Position numbers and translations under genes: made by a program. The notes beneath the pieces are model-generated. The model saw only the letters and a program-made list of their open reading frames with translations. It made no database searches and was not told the DNA's origin. A stretch of 29,587 nucleotides of DNA, taken from positions 1 to 29,587 of the forward strand of contig CABQJK010000023.1 in NCBI GenBank assembly GCA_902464495.1, given 5' to 3'. This document shows positions 22,077 to 29,573 of this stretch, in pieces (the first letter of the stretch is position 1; the number at the start of each line of letters is the position of its first letter). Source of the DNA: an uncultured Collinsella sp. GTDB lineage: Bacteria; Actinomycetota; Coriobacteriia; Coriobacteriales; Coriobacteriaceae.

Positions 22077-22343
22077 TTAGAACGAGAGGTTGTCATCGGT
22101 GTTGGCGGCTTCGCCGTCGGCGAGCACGTCGTTGCCGTCGACGTCCTTAAGGAGCACCGAGACCTTCTGCTCGGCATCGGACAGGCGGGTGCGCAGGCTT
22201 TTGAGGAGCTCGACGCCGCGGGTGTAGCTCTCGAGCGACTCCTCGAGCTCCATATCGCCCGACTCAAGGCTGCGGATGATGAGCTCCAGCTCCTGCGAGG
22301 CCTGCTTGTACGTAAGCTGCTCTACCGGGGTCTTCTCTGCCAT
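22077..22343 (-). CDS. xseB: Exodeoxyribonuclease VII small subunit
   Basis: The small helical subunit (88 residues) of exonuclease VII, which degrades single-stranded DNA. The diagnostic stretch LTYKQASQELELIIRSLESG, with ELEESLESYTRGVEL after it, matches the family well. The C-terminus (about 70-88) is acidic and probably disordered. It lies 42 bp behind xseA with its own AAGGAA ribosome site, the usual arrangement. Confidence 0.95.
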   Translation of the reverse strand: MAEKTPVEQLTYKQASQELELIIRSLESGDMELEESLESYTRGVELLKSLRTRLSDAEQKVSVLLKDVDGNDVLADGEAANTDDNLSF

Positions 22344-22385
22344 ATCTGTTTCCTTTCCTAAGGGTCTATCACTGCGAAACGCGGT

Positions 22386-23837
22386 CTACTCGACCGTATC
22401 GACCGTTGCTGCCACGTTGCCGTCTGCCATGCGCACGCGAATGGCGTCGCCAGGCTTAAAGGTCTTGGCACTCGTAGCCACACCATCATCGCTGTACGCG
22501 ATGGAATAGCCGCGAGCAAGCACTTTGAGCGGCGACAGGGCATCGAGCGACGCGGCAGCTCTGCCCAGGTCGGACGCGGGTTTGCTGAGCATCGAACGTC
22601 CATGATGCTCCAGGCGGGAACTCGCAAGCGTGAGCGCATGGCGCTTACCATCGAGCCCCGAGGTGCTTGTAATCAGACGCTCGGGCAAGCGCTCAAAGTT
22701 GGAGCGGAATGTCCCGACCGAGCGTACTATGGCGCCCGACAGGCGATCGGCAGTCAGCGCAAGCTCCGATTCGCGACGCTCGACCATAAATGTGGGGTCG
22801 TTGAGGCACGGGCGACACGCAGCGGCATCGAGCGCATCACCCAAGCGAGCCGTATAGGTATCCCAGGCACGGCGACCGCGCTGATCGAGCATCTCCAGGT
22901 CGACCTGGGCCGACCCAATCATCGATGCCATCGCGGCACCCAGACGCTGATGGCGCGCCTCGAGCACATCGGCCAACTCCGTCATAGCCGGCGCCACCGA
23001 TTCTGCCGCCGCCGTGGGCGTGGAGGCGCGTCGGTCGCTCACCATGTCGCAAATCGAGGTATCGGGCTCATGGCCAATGCCGGTCACCACGGGCACAGGA
23101 CAAGCCGCCACCGCGCGGGCAAGCTCCTCGTCATTAAAGGTCATGAGGTCCTCAAAGGAACCGCCGCCACGCACCAGCAAAATACAGTCGGGCGCCGGCG
23201 TAATGGAAGCGGCGCGGCGCAAGCCCTCAATGAGCTCGGCCGGCGCACCCTCGCCTTGAACCTTGGCGCCCACGCAAACGAGCTCGACGAGCGGGTTGCG
23301 ACGACGCAATGTACGCTTGACGTCGTCGATTACGGCACCCGAAAGCGAGGTGACGACCGCCACGCGCGAGCAAAACACCGGGATGCGGCGCTTGCGCGCT
23401 TCGTCCATCAGGCCCTCGCGGCGTAGCTTTTCGGCCAGTTGCGCCACTTGTTGACGCAGCAGACCCTCCCCCGCCAGCGAGAACGAGCGAGCGACAAAGC
23501 TCATACGGCCCGTGGGCTTATAAAGATTGAAGCTGCCCTTAAAGCTCACCTGCATACCATCGCGCAAATCGAAGGTGCGCTTAAGATAGGCACCCTTCCA
23601 GATGATGCAGTCGACGGCGGCCGAGTCGTCCTTGATCTGGAAGTAACAGTGGCCGCTTCGGGCATTGGGGCCACGAAAGCCGGTGACCTCGCCCAGGACG
23701 TTCAGCTGCGGAATCGCATCGAGCGCGCCGGCGGCGATCTCCACCGCCTGGCTCACGCTGAGCTCTTTACGCTCCTGCTCGTCCGACCCGTCAAACTCGG
23801 CGGAAACGGCATTGCCGGTTAGATTCCAGCCTGCCAC
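22386..23837 (-). CDS. xseA: Exodeoxyribonuclease VII large subunit
   Basis: The catalytic large subunit of exonuclease VII, 483 residues. An N-terminal OB-fold (LNVLGEVTGF to YFQIKD) is followed by the catalytic domain with VRGGGSFEDLM and the signature GIGHEPDTSICDMVSDRRAS followed by TPTAAAE, then a long helical region and a short C-terminal domain with ARGYSI. Two upstream in-frame starts exist (GTG 23864, ATG 23855). I prefer the GTG at 23837 because AAAGGAGG sits four bases ahead of it; the ATG would place that site inside the coding sequence. It leads the xseA-xseB-HIT unit. Confidence 0.94.
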   Translation of the reverse strand: MAGWNLTGNAVSAEFDGSDEQERKELSVSQAVEIAAGALDAIPQLNVLGEVTGFRGPNARSGHCYFQIKDDSAAVDCIIWKGAYLKRTFDLRDGMQVSFKGSFNLYKPTGRMSFVARSFSLAGEGLLRQQVAQLAEKLRREGLMDEARKRRIPVFCSRVAVVTSLSGAVIDDVKRTLRRRNPLVELVCVGAKVQGEGAPAELIEGLRRAASITPAPDCILLVRGGGSFEDLMTFNDEELARAVAACPVPVVTGIGHEPDTSICDMVSDRRASTPTAAAESVAPAMTELADVLEARHQRLGAAMASMIGSAQVDLEMLDQRGRRAWDTYTARLGDALDAAACRPCLNDPTFMVERRESELALTADRLSGAIVRSVGTFRSNFERLPERLITSTSGLDGKRHALTLASSRLEHHGRSMLSKPASDLGRAAASLDALSPLKVLARGYSIAYSDDGVATSAKTFKPGDAIRVRMADGNVAATVDTVE

Positions 23838-23903
23838 GCAGCCTCCTTTCGTCATTGTGCACACGGGCTCCGGCCCTGCGCAAATTCAAGTCCCACACAT
23901 AGT

Positions 23904-23940
23904 ACAGCGCCGCGGGGACACAAATCCCCGCGGCGCCTGT
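23904..23940 (-). terminator. GC-rich hairpin behind the YugP-type peptidase gene
   Basis: GCGCCGCGGGG (23907-23917) pairs with CCCCGCGGCGC (23926-23936), extended by ACA/TGT across a single bulged base. It lies 13 bp past the stop codon on the minus strand but lacks a U-run, so termination would be inefficient or assisted. Confidence 0.55.
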
Positions 23941-23952
23941 CACTCCAAGTTC

Positions 23953-24657
23953 TTATCGGTTGGAGTTTCTGTTGTAACGAGCCATAAGGTAGAGCAGCTG
24001 AATGATCGAGGTGAGCGCGGCTGCCACATAGGTAAGCGCGGCTGCCGTCAGCACCTTCTTGGCACCGTTGACCTGCTTGGAGCTCATGCCCGACTGCTCA
24101 ATGTAGGCCACAGCGCGGCGGCTGGCATCTATCTCGACCGGAAGCGTAACCAGCTGGAACAGCACGCTAAACGAAAAGAAGATCAATGCGAGGGTCGTGA
24201 GTCCCGCGATGTTCATGAACAGGCCCATAAGCAGCACGATTGTCCAGGTGTTCTGGGTAAAGTTGACGACGGGGACCAAAGCGGTGCGCACCTTCATCAT
24301 GGCGTAGCCGCTTTGACGCTGGGCGGCATGGCCCGCCTCGTGGCAGGCAACGGCAACGCTTGCGACCGACCCACCCGAACGGTTGGCGTCCGACAGATAC
24401 AGGTTGTTGTCCTGCGGGTTGTAATGGTCGGTGAGCTCGCCGGCAACGCCCTTGATACCCACGGCGTTGCAACCGTTGGCGTCGAGCATGCGGCGAGCAA
24501 CCGCAGTGCCCGTGTCGCCGTCCGAGCGCACCTTGGACCACGTCTTGTACGTCGAGTTGATATAGCTCTGCGCGGCAAGGCCAAGCACCGTACAGACAAG
24601 AACAACCAGCAGGTACAGCGGGTCGATGCCAAAGCCGTATCCATAGTAATAAGGCAT
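23953..24657 (-). CDS. YugP-type membrane zinc metallopeptidase
   Basis: A 234-residue membrane protein of the YugP family (neutral zinc metallopeptidase, function poorly known). One hydrophobic helix near the N-terminus (about 12-30) precedes the conserved DHYNPQ and the zinc-binding HEAGH (H106, E107, H110). Two or three further membrane helices follow (about 122-175 and 205-225). The N-terminus PYYYGYGFG is typical of this family in Gram-positives. The frame extends to 24726, but GGAGG lies just ahead of the ATG at 24657. It lies between rnd and xseA on the same strand, separated from each by hairpins. Confidence 0.9.
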   Translation of the reverse strand: MPYYYGYGFGIDPLYLLVVLVCTVLGLAAQSYINSTYKTWSKVRSDGDTGTAVARRMLDANGCNAVGIKGVAGELTDHYNPQDNNLYLSDANRSGGSVASVAVACHEAGHAAQRQSGYAMMKVRTALVPVVNFTQNTWTIVLLMGLFMNIAGLTTLALIFFSFSVLFQLVTLPVEIDASRRAVAYIEQSGMSSKQVNGAKKVLTAAALTYVAAALTSIIQLLYLMARYNRNSNR

Positions 24658-24749
24658 ACGAATTCCTCCGAATCGAGTTACACGTTGGAGGCATTCTACC
24701 CACTCGCCCAGCAGGCAAATCAGCATCTATGTTTTGGCACCGTCAGCGA

Positions 24750-24847
24750 AAACGGCCGAGAGCGAGCAAGGTGACGTGAAAGAGAAGCGACGCGTACTTT
24801 GGTACGCGAGCGACGATTGAACGTCAGATTGCCGCTCTCGGCCGTTT
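24750..24847 (-). repeat. Nested palindromic element D
   Basis: A 98-bp palindrome behind rnd. The outer arms are perfect over 15 bp (24750-24764 and 24833-24847; AAACGGCCGAGAGCG). GCAA/TTGC and TGACGT/ACGTCA (24772-24777, 24821-24826) continue the pairing. The inner hairpin CGCGTAC (24791-24797)/GTACGCG (24802-24808) has loop TTTG. The build resembles elements A-C but the core sequences (GTCCT, TGCGGAA) are absent, so it is a different family or unrelated. No U-tract follows. Confidence 0.8.
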
Positions 24848-24860
24848 GCAGCGTCGAGCT

Positions 24861-24888
24861 GTTACGCGGTTTGGTAAAACCGCGTAAC
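24861..24888 (-). terminator. Hairpin at the rnd stop codon
   Basis: GTTACGCGGTTT (24861-24872) pairs with AAACCGCGTAAC (24877-24888), a 12-bp stem with a 4-base loop. It touches the stop codon of rnd (24888-24890). No U-run follows on the minus strand, so it may protect the 3' end or act with palindrome D. Confidence 0.5.
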
Positions 24889-26021
24889 TATAAAAGCTCG
24901 ATTTTGCCGTCTTTGACCGTCAACCCCATGTTGCCCGAAAGCAAATCGTCCAGGCGCGAGCCCACGAGCTCAAAGCGCCAGCCTTCGCGCAAGGGGCTCT
25001 GCTCGGGATGCTCAATGTAGTCGGCCAAGTCATCGCGCGAGGCAATGACCGAGGTCGCCACGCCCGAGCGCTCGGCAACCAGGCGAATGAGCGCATACAT
25101 CAGGTCCGTCACGCTCTCGAGCTCCGGCGAGATCTGGCGATGCCCGCGCACCATGAGCGGCAGGCGATCGTGAGGGCAGCTCGCGCCGCGCTTGATGGCC
25201 ATGAGCGCGCCGTCCACGTCGCGCTCCCCCAGCTGGTCGGTACCACGGATACTGCGGAACTCCTCGACGCGCACGGGATTGCGCTTGACGAGCGCCAGCA
25301 GCGTATCGTCGGACATGACCCACTTGCGCGGGATGTTGCGGCGCTCGGCACGGTCCTCGCGCCAAGCGGCAAGCTCGCGCGCGATACCCAGCTGATGGCG
25401 GCTGCAGGAGTTGATGCGCTTGACCTTACGGAATGCCTCGTGACGGTCGGTGCGATAGTGCGACTCGTCGGCCAACGGGCGTAGCTCGTCGAGCACCCAG
25501 TCCACGCGGCCCAGCTCACGCAGACGGCTCATCATCTCGGTATAGGCCACGATTAAGTACTTGACGTCATCGATCGCGTACTCAATCTGCTTGTCGGTCA
25601 GCGGACGGCGCGACCAATCGGTCAGCGACTCGGTCTTGGGCAGCGATACGCCGCAAAACGTCTGCACGAGCGCGCCGTAGGAAATCTGCTGGCGCTCGCC
25701 CAAAAAGGCGGCGGCCACCTGCGTATCAAAAATAGGACGCGGCAGCACGCCCACAGTATGGAGCATGACCTCCATATCCTGCGAGCAGGCGTGGAACACC
25801 TTGGTTACGCTCTCATCGGCCATAAGCTCGGCGAGCGGCGACAGATCGTCGATCACCAGGGGGTCGACCGCGACGCTCTCGGCAGGGGTGGCAATCTGAA
25901 CCAGGCACAGACGCGGATGGAACGTGCGCTCGCGCAAAAACTCGGTATCGACGGCAATCGCGTCGAACTCGCGGGCGCGCTGGCAAAAGTCGAGTAGAGC
26001 CTGATGTGTGGAAATGTACAT
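24888..26021 (-). CDS. rnd: Ribonuclease D
   Basis: A 3'-5' exoribonuclease of the DEDD superfamily that trims tRNA and other stable RNA precursors; 377 residues. Catalytic acids are D25 and E27 in AVDTEF, D82 in CSQDMEV, and D152 with Y148 in EYAIDDVKYL (the DEDDy form). An HRDC domain follows, recognisable from LGIARELAAWREDRAERRN to DDTLLALVKR. The frame reaches 26057, but the ATG at 26021 gives the normal N-terminus (MYISTHQAL) and a possible TATCCT -10 (26062-26067) would place the transcript start after 26057. The ribosome site is weak. It is divergent from the lipid kinase gene. Confidence 0.93.
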   Translation of the reverse strand: MYISTHQALLDFCQRAREFDAIAVDTEFLRERTFHPRLCLVQIATPAESVAVDPLVIDDLSPLAELMADESVTKVFHACSQDMEVMLHTVGVLPRPIFDTQVAAAFLGERQQISYGALVQTFCGVSLPKTESLTDWSRRPLTDKQIEYAIDDVKYLIVAYTEMMSRLRELGRVDWVLDELRPLADESHYRTDRHEAFRKVKRINSCSRHQLGIARELAAWREDRAERRNIPRKWVMSDDTLLALVKRNPVRVEEFRSIRGTDQLGERDVDGALMAIKRGASCPHDRLPLMVRGHRQISPELESVTDLMYALIRLVAERSGVATSVIASRDDLADYIEHPEQSPLREGWRFELVGSRLDDLLSGNMGLTVKDGKIELL

Positions 26022-26085
26022 ATCAACCCATCGAATAAGGTTAGGCCCGAAAAACACGGGTAGGATATCGGCATTGTCTTACAAC

Positions 26086-26091
26086 TATACT
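26086..26091 (+). promoter_or_regulatory. -10 element of the lipid kinase gene
   Basis: TATACT at 26086-26091, 28 bp ahead of the ATG. No convincing -35 at 16-18 bp. The divergent minus-strand TATCCT for rnd lies at 26062-26067. Confidence 0.4.
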
Positions 26092-26119
26092 CGGTTAGTC
26101 ACAGAACGGGAACGTAAGT

Positions 26120-27037
26120 ATGCGCTGCCTTATCATCCACAACCCGGCATCGGGCCCCAGCTCAGATGAAATCTTCGCATTCACGCACGCCCTCGCGCAG
26201 GGCGGCGACGAGGTCGTGATGCGCTTTATCGGCGATGGCATGGAGCCCGAGGACGCCGTGGCGGACGTGCGCGAGTTCGATCGCGTGGTGGTCTCGGGCG
26301 GCGACGGCACCGTCTCCAACGTGCTCGACCAGATGCGCGGATGCGGCGTCCCCACACTCGTCTTCCCCTCTGGCACGGCATGCCTGTTCTTCAACAACAT
26401 CGGCAATGCCCCCGAGGCGGCGGCGCTTGCCAAGGCCTGCCGCGACGGCCGCACCGTCAAGGCGGACATGGGAGAACTCTTTTGGCTCGACGAGGACGGC
26501 AACGAGAAGCGCCATGGCTTTATCATCATCGCCGGCTCGGGCTACGATGCCGAGATTATGATGAAGGCCGCCCCCAGCAAAAACGACATCGGTGAGATCG
26601 CCTACTTCCTGTCGGCGCTTGCCACGCCCAATCCCACGGTGGCGCATTTTACGATTGAGCACGACGGCATTGTCGAGGAACTCGACGGCATCTGCTGCAT
26701 GGCAGGCAACACTTCGGTCATCCAAAACGATATCAACCTGTTCCCAGACTGCCGCATGAACGACGGCATGGTCGACATCGCGGTCATCGAGCCCGTAAAA
26801 ACCGTGCAGTTGCTGCCCACCGTGATCACCGCTGCGCTCGACCCCGCCGGCAAGGTGCTCGGTCGCCCGCAGTTCAAGATCATCCAGACCAAGGAAGCTA
26901 AGATTACCTGTACACCGTCGCTGGGCATGCAGTTCGATGGCGAAATCATCTCCAGCAATTCGGGCGTCTTTGGCGCCCGCGCGCTTCCGCAATGCCTCGA
27001 CCTGATCGTCGACGAATTCTCACCGCTCGGTAAATAG
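26120..27037 (+). CDS. Diacylglycerol-kinase-family lipid kinase (DagK/YegS-like)
   Basis: A 305-residue ATP-dependent lipid kinase. The nucleotide-binding VVSGGDGTVSNV (57-68) and FPSGTACLFFNNIG (about 82-95; family form GTANDFA, here altered) are present, followed by GSGYDAEIM, CRMNDGMVDI, and MQFDGE near the C-terminus. Members phosphorylate diacylglycerol (lipid recycling, lipoteichoic acid turnover) or sphingoid bases. The replacement of the usual Asn-Asp pair in the GTANDFA motif by Cys-Leu leaves the substrate uncertain. Its stop codon TAG is part of the AGGAGG of the next, 30-codon gene, so the two are coupled. Confidence 0.9.
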   Translation: MRCLIIHNPASGPSSDEIFAFTHALAQGGDEVVMRFIGDGMEPEDAVADVREFDRVVVSGGDGTVSNVLDQMRGCGVPTLVFPSGTACLFFNNIGNAPEAAALAKACRDGRTVKADMGELFWLDEDGNEKRHGFIIIAGSGYDAEIMMKAAPSKNDIGEIAYFLSALATPNPTVAHFTIEHDGIVEELDGICCMAGNTSVIQNDINLFPDCRMNDGMVDIAVIEPVKTVQLLPTVITAALDPAGKVLGRPQFKIIQTKEAKITCTPSLGMQFDGEIISSNSGVFGARALPQCLDLIVDEFSPLGK

Positions 27038-27046
27038 GAGGACCCC

Positions 27047-27139
27047 ATGAACGACAATCCCCTGCTCGGCTTTATCGTCATTGTTCTGGCCATGCTCGTC
27101 GGCTATGCGATCAACGTGATTCACCGCCGCAAGAAGTAG
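27047..27139 (+). CDS. 30-residue membrane microprotein
   Basis: A very short gene encoding 30 residues: a polar start (MNDNPLLG), one hydrophobic helix (FIVIVLAMLVGYAINVI) and a basic end (HRRKK), so it should sit in the membrane with the C-terminus inside. It is preceded by a perfect AGGAGG that overlaps the lipid kinase stop, starts 9 bp after it, and is followed by a strong terminator. This makes it a real co-transcribed gene and not a chance frame. No known family is recognised; it may be a small partner or anchor of the lipid kinase. Confidence 0.75.
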   Translation: MNDNPLLGFIVIVLAMLVGYAINVIHRRKK

Positions 27140-27174
27140 TTCCCAAATTGGTATGATATTCATCCAGTATTTGA

Positions 27175-27217
27175 ATCCCCCGCTGTTTATGCATTTGCTA
27201 AACAGCGGGGGATTTTC
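27175..27217 (+). terminator. Intrinsic terminator after the microprotein gene
   Basis: ATCCCCCGCTGTTT (27175-27188) pairs with AAACAGCGGGGGAT (27200-27213), 14 bp with an 11-base loop, followed by TTTTC. It closes the lipid kinase-microprotein operon. Confidence 0.92.
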
Positions 27218-27402
27218 ATTCCGGTATTTCCAACCGCTTTATTCAGCCAAAGTAATTGCAGGGCGCCTTTATTAAACTAAAGCTACAAACTGAGTATTAT
27301 TAACCGCTCATCGCATATTTCGCTACGCTTATCGAGTAAGTTTCTTTCACACGTGAATATTGTTTCCGGTTCGTTACGCTAATGGGGTGTCTTTATTGGC
27401 TG
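27218..27402. other. AT-rich intergenic region ahead of the dipeptidase gene
   Basis: No gene seen. Small inverted repeats are TTCAC/GTGAA (27346-27350, 27353-27357) and CTTA/TAAG near 27328-27340, possible operators. I find no clean -35/-10 pair. Confidence 0.4.
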
Positions 27403-27426
27403 AAGCCCTCTGGCGACAGAGGGCTT
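27403..27426 (+). promoter_or_regulatory. GNRA-capped leader hairpin of the dipeptidase gene
   Basis: AAGCCCTCTG (27403-27412) and CAGAGGGCTT (27417-27426) form a perfect 10-bp stem closed by GCGA, a GNRA tetraloop, ending 19 bp ahead of the start codon. The tail TTCGC is too short for a strong terminator. It could be an attenuator, an RNA-stabilising cap or the end of a leader transcript. Confidence 0.5.
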
Positions 27427-27445
27427 TCGCACGCTGGGAGGGATT

Positions 27446-29386
27446 ATGAGGAAAACTCACCCCGTCAACGCGCTCAAAAAGCTTGGCATAGGCCTCGCCT
27501 TTGGAGCTGCAACCATCATGTCCATACCGACCTCCGCGCTCGCCTGCACGCAGATCTACATGGGCAAAAACCTAACGGCCGACGGCAACACGTATTACGG
27601 CCGCGCCGAGGACTATGCCAAGCGCTACCTCAAGCACTACGGAATCGAAGAATCGCACGCCCCCGGCTTCACCTACAGCTCCGATGAGTCTGGATTCGTT
27701 TACACCTCGAACAAAACCACGTACCGCTACAGTTACGTGCGCGATCACCCCTCGCAGTGGGATGAGCGTTGGGACGCCTACTCCGAGGCAGGCATCAATG
27801 AGAAGGGTGTATCCTGCTCTGCCACGCTAAGCACGAGCATGAATGAAGATGTCAAAGCCGTGGACCCCCTGACCGGCACTGGCATTGGCGAGTACAGCTA
27901 CGCCAGCGTCATCTTGGGCGAAAGCGCCTCGGCCCGCGAGGGCGTCAAGCTTATCGGCAGTCTGATCGACGCGCAGGGCGTCTGCTCCAACGACCAGATT
28001 GTCATCGCCGACAACAATGAGACCTGGCTGTTCGCCGCGCTTTCCGGCCATCAGTGGATTGCCATGAAACTCGCTGACGACGTCGCGTCGCTCAACCCCA
28101 ATATCGGCAACCTCAGCTACGATGTCGACCTCAATGATACCGAGAATTGCCTCCACTCTGAGAAAATCCAGTCTATGCCCGAAGATAAGGGTATCGCCAA
28201 GTACTCCGCTGACGGCAAATTCGATGTCGCCCAGACGTATGGCGAGAGGCTCGATAAGACTGGCAGGCATCAGTGGACCCGCTATATCCAGGGTCGAGAT
28301 TACTTCATGAAGCCGCTTACTAAGGACGCCGATTACACCATCGTCAACGACGGCAGCGTCGGCGCAGCCGTCAGCGAGATCCAGCCCTTGTTCTTCAAGC
28401 CTGGTAAGTCTGGCTGGAGCACCTTTGAGCTGATTCGCGCCTTTGGTAACCGTGGCGAGAACGTCCCTGGCCTTAACGCCAACAAAGATGGCGCCTACGC
28501 CATCGGCACCGAGCGCAACACCGAGATCAACCTCTTCCAGATTCGTCGCGGCCTTGATCCCGAAGTCGCCACCATCCAGTGGGAGATGCTCTCCCGCGCC
28601 GGATACTCCGTCGCCATCCCGCTGTACTCCGCTCTGATGACTGAGGTCAGCCCGTACTTCAGCGATCAGACTGTCTCCTTCGACCACTGCAAAGAAACCG
28701 ATATCGTGAACAACGAGGAGCCCGAGAACTCCATCAACTACGTCCTGATGGACATCAGCTCGCTCTGCTTTGAGAATCCCGACACCCTTGGTATCAACGT
28801 CCGCGCCTACCTCGATGCGCTCCAGAACGAACTCATCGAGCAGAACAAGGAAGTTGACGCCGCCATGCTGGCCGAGACGACCACCGAGGGCCGCACCGCT
28901 CTGGCTAACAAGGCTGGCAAGGCTGCCACCGAGAACACCTACAAGAAGTGCAAGGCCCTGCTCCAGGAGATGCGCGCCTATCAGAAGGCAGGAAACTTTG
29001 ACCAGCCCTTCACCCCGAGCGACCTGAACGCTGAGGCCAACGGCCTCAAGGAGTCCATCACCTACGCCAAGGACGCACTTGCCACCGACCCGGTCACCCC
29101 GGATCAGCCCGGCACTCCCGAGCAGCCCGGCAAGCCCGAACAGCCCAGCACCCCCGAGAAGCCTGAGCAGCCCGCTAAGCCCGAGCAGCCCGCTGCCAAG
29201 CCTGAGAAGCCCGGCAAGTCGGACAACACCACGACCACGGTAACCACCAATAAGACGAACACCAAGGGCGGCCTGCCCACCACTGGCGATCGTTTTGATG
29301 GCCGCATGGTGGCCGCATTCGCCATCGCCGGCGTTGCCGTCATCTCCGCAGGCGGTTATATCCTCTATCGCCGCAACAAGGAGTAA
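27446..29386 (+). CDS. Secreted, wall-anchored C69-family dipeptidase
   Basis: An exported Ntn-hydrolase peptidase of the C69 (PepD) family, 646 residues. The signal peptide (basic KK at 11-12, hydrophobic core 14-28) ends SALA, and cleavage there exposes C34 of CTQIYMGK as the N-terminal nucleophile, so export and activation coincide. Family blocks include YYGRAEDYAKRY, SDESGFVYT, GINEKGVSCSAT, and WTRYIQGRDYF. A Pro-rich spacer with repeated PEQP/PEKP units (about 555-590) is followed by LPTTG (610-614), a hydrophobic helix and RRNKE: a standard sortase signal. GGGAGG precedes the ATG. It has its own terminator. Likely role is peptide breakdown at the cell surface. Confidence 0.93.
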   Translation: MRKTHPVNALKKLGIGLAFGAATIMSIPTSALACTQIYMGKNLTADGNTYYGRAEDYAKRYLKHYGIEESHAPGFTYSSDESGFVYTSNKTTYRYSYVRDHPSQWDERWDAYSEAGINEKGVSCSATLSTSMNEDVKAVDPLTGTGIGEYSYASVILGESASAREGVKLIGSLIDAQGVCSNDQIVIADNNETWLFAALSGHQWIAMKLADDVASLNPNIGNLSYDVDLNDTENCLHSEKIQSMPEDKGIAKYSADGKFDVAQTYGERLDKTGRHQWTRYIQGRDYFMKPLTKDADYTIVNDGSVGAAVSEIQPLFFKPGKSGWSTFELIRAFGNRGENVPGLNANKDGAYAIGTERNTEINLFQIRRGLDPEVATIQWEMLSRAGYSVAIPLYSALMTEVSPYFSDQTVSFDHCKETDIVNNEEPENSINYVLMDISSLCFENPDTLGINVRAYLDALQNELIEQNKEVDAAMLAETTTEGRTALANKAGKAATENTYKKCKALLQEMRAYQKAGNFDQPFTPSDLNAEANGLKESITYAKDALATDPVTPDQPGTPEQPGKPEQPSTPEKPEQPAKPEQPAAKPEKPGKSDNTTTTVTTNKTNTKGGLPTTGDRFDGRMVAAFAIAGVAVISAGGYILYRRNKE

Positions 29387-29398
29387 TCCCTCACTGGT

Positions 29399-29435
29399 GC
29401 GGGCGAGATGGCACGGTTCGTCCCGCCCGCTTTTT
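29399..29435 (+). terminator. Intrinsic terminator after the dipeptidase
   Basis: GCGGGCG (29399-29405) pairs with CGCCCGC (29424-29430), followed by TTTTT. It starts 13 bp past the stop. Confidence 0.8.
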
Positions 29436-29441
29436 GACCAG

Positions 29442-29488
29442 CGGGAAACACCGGGAAACACCGCTGAAATCTTTTCAAAAAAGATTTC
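29442..29488. repeat. Tandem decamer and perfect hairpin ahead of the last gene
   Basis: CGGGAAACAC occurs twice in tandem (29442-29451, 29452-29461) between AGCGG and CCGCT. GAAATCTTTT (29466-29475) and AAAAGATTTC (29479-29488) then form a 10-bp perfect inverted repeat with a 3-base loop. It lies directly upstream of the promoter and may be an operator. Confidence 0.5.
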
Positions 29489-29506
29489 CCCGCACACACT
29501 TTGCTG

Positions 29507-29515
29507 TGCTATAGT
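29507..29515 (+). promoter_or_regulatory. Extended -10 promoter of the last gene
   Basis: TGCTATAGT (TG at 29507-29508, hexamer 29510-29515) is a good extended -10 element. The -35 region is poor. The leader would be about 50 nt. Confidence 0.5.
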
Positions 29516-29573
29516 GCAGCGCAACAGCAACTAGGTGCGACCGCGCCACGGCATCACGAAAGGAGCCACCAAC

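Noticed and set aside
25253..25261. TGCGGAACT, identical to the palindrome core, inside rnd
   Set aside because: It lies in a conserved coding stretch and has no ACAGTCCT partner or flanking arms; chance match.
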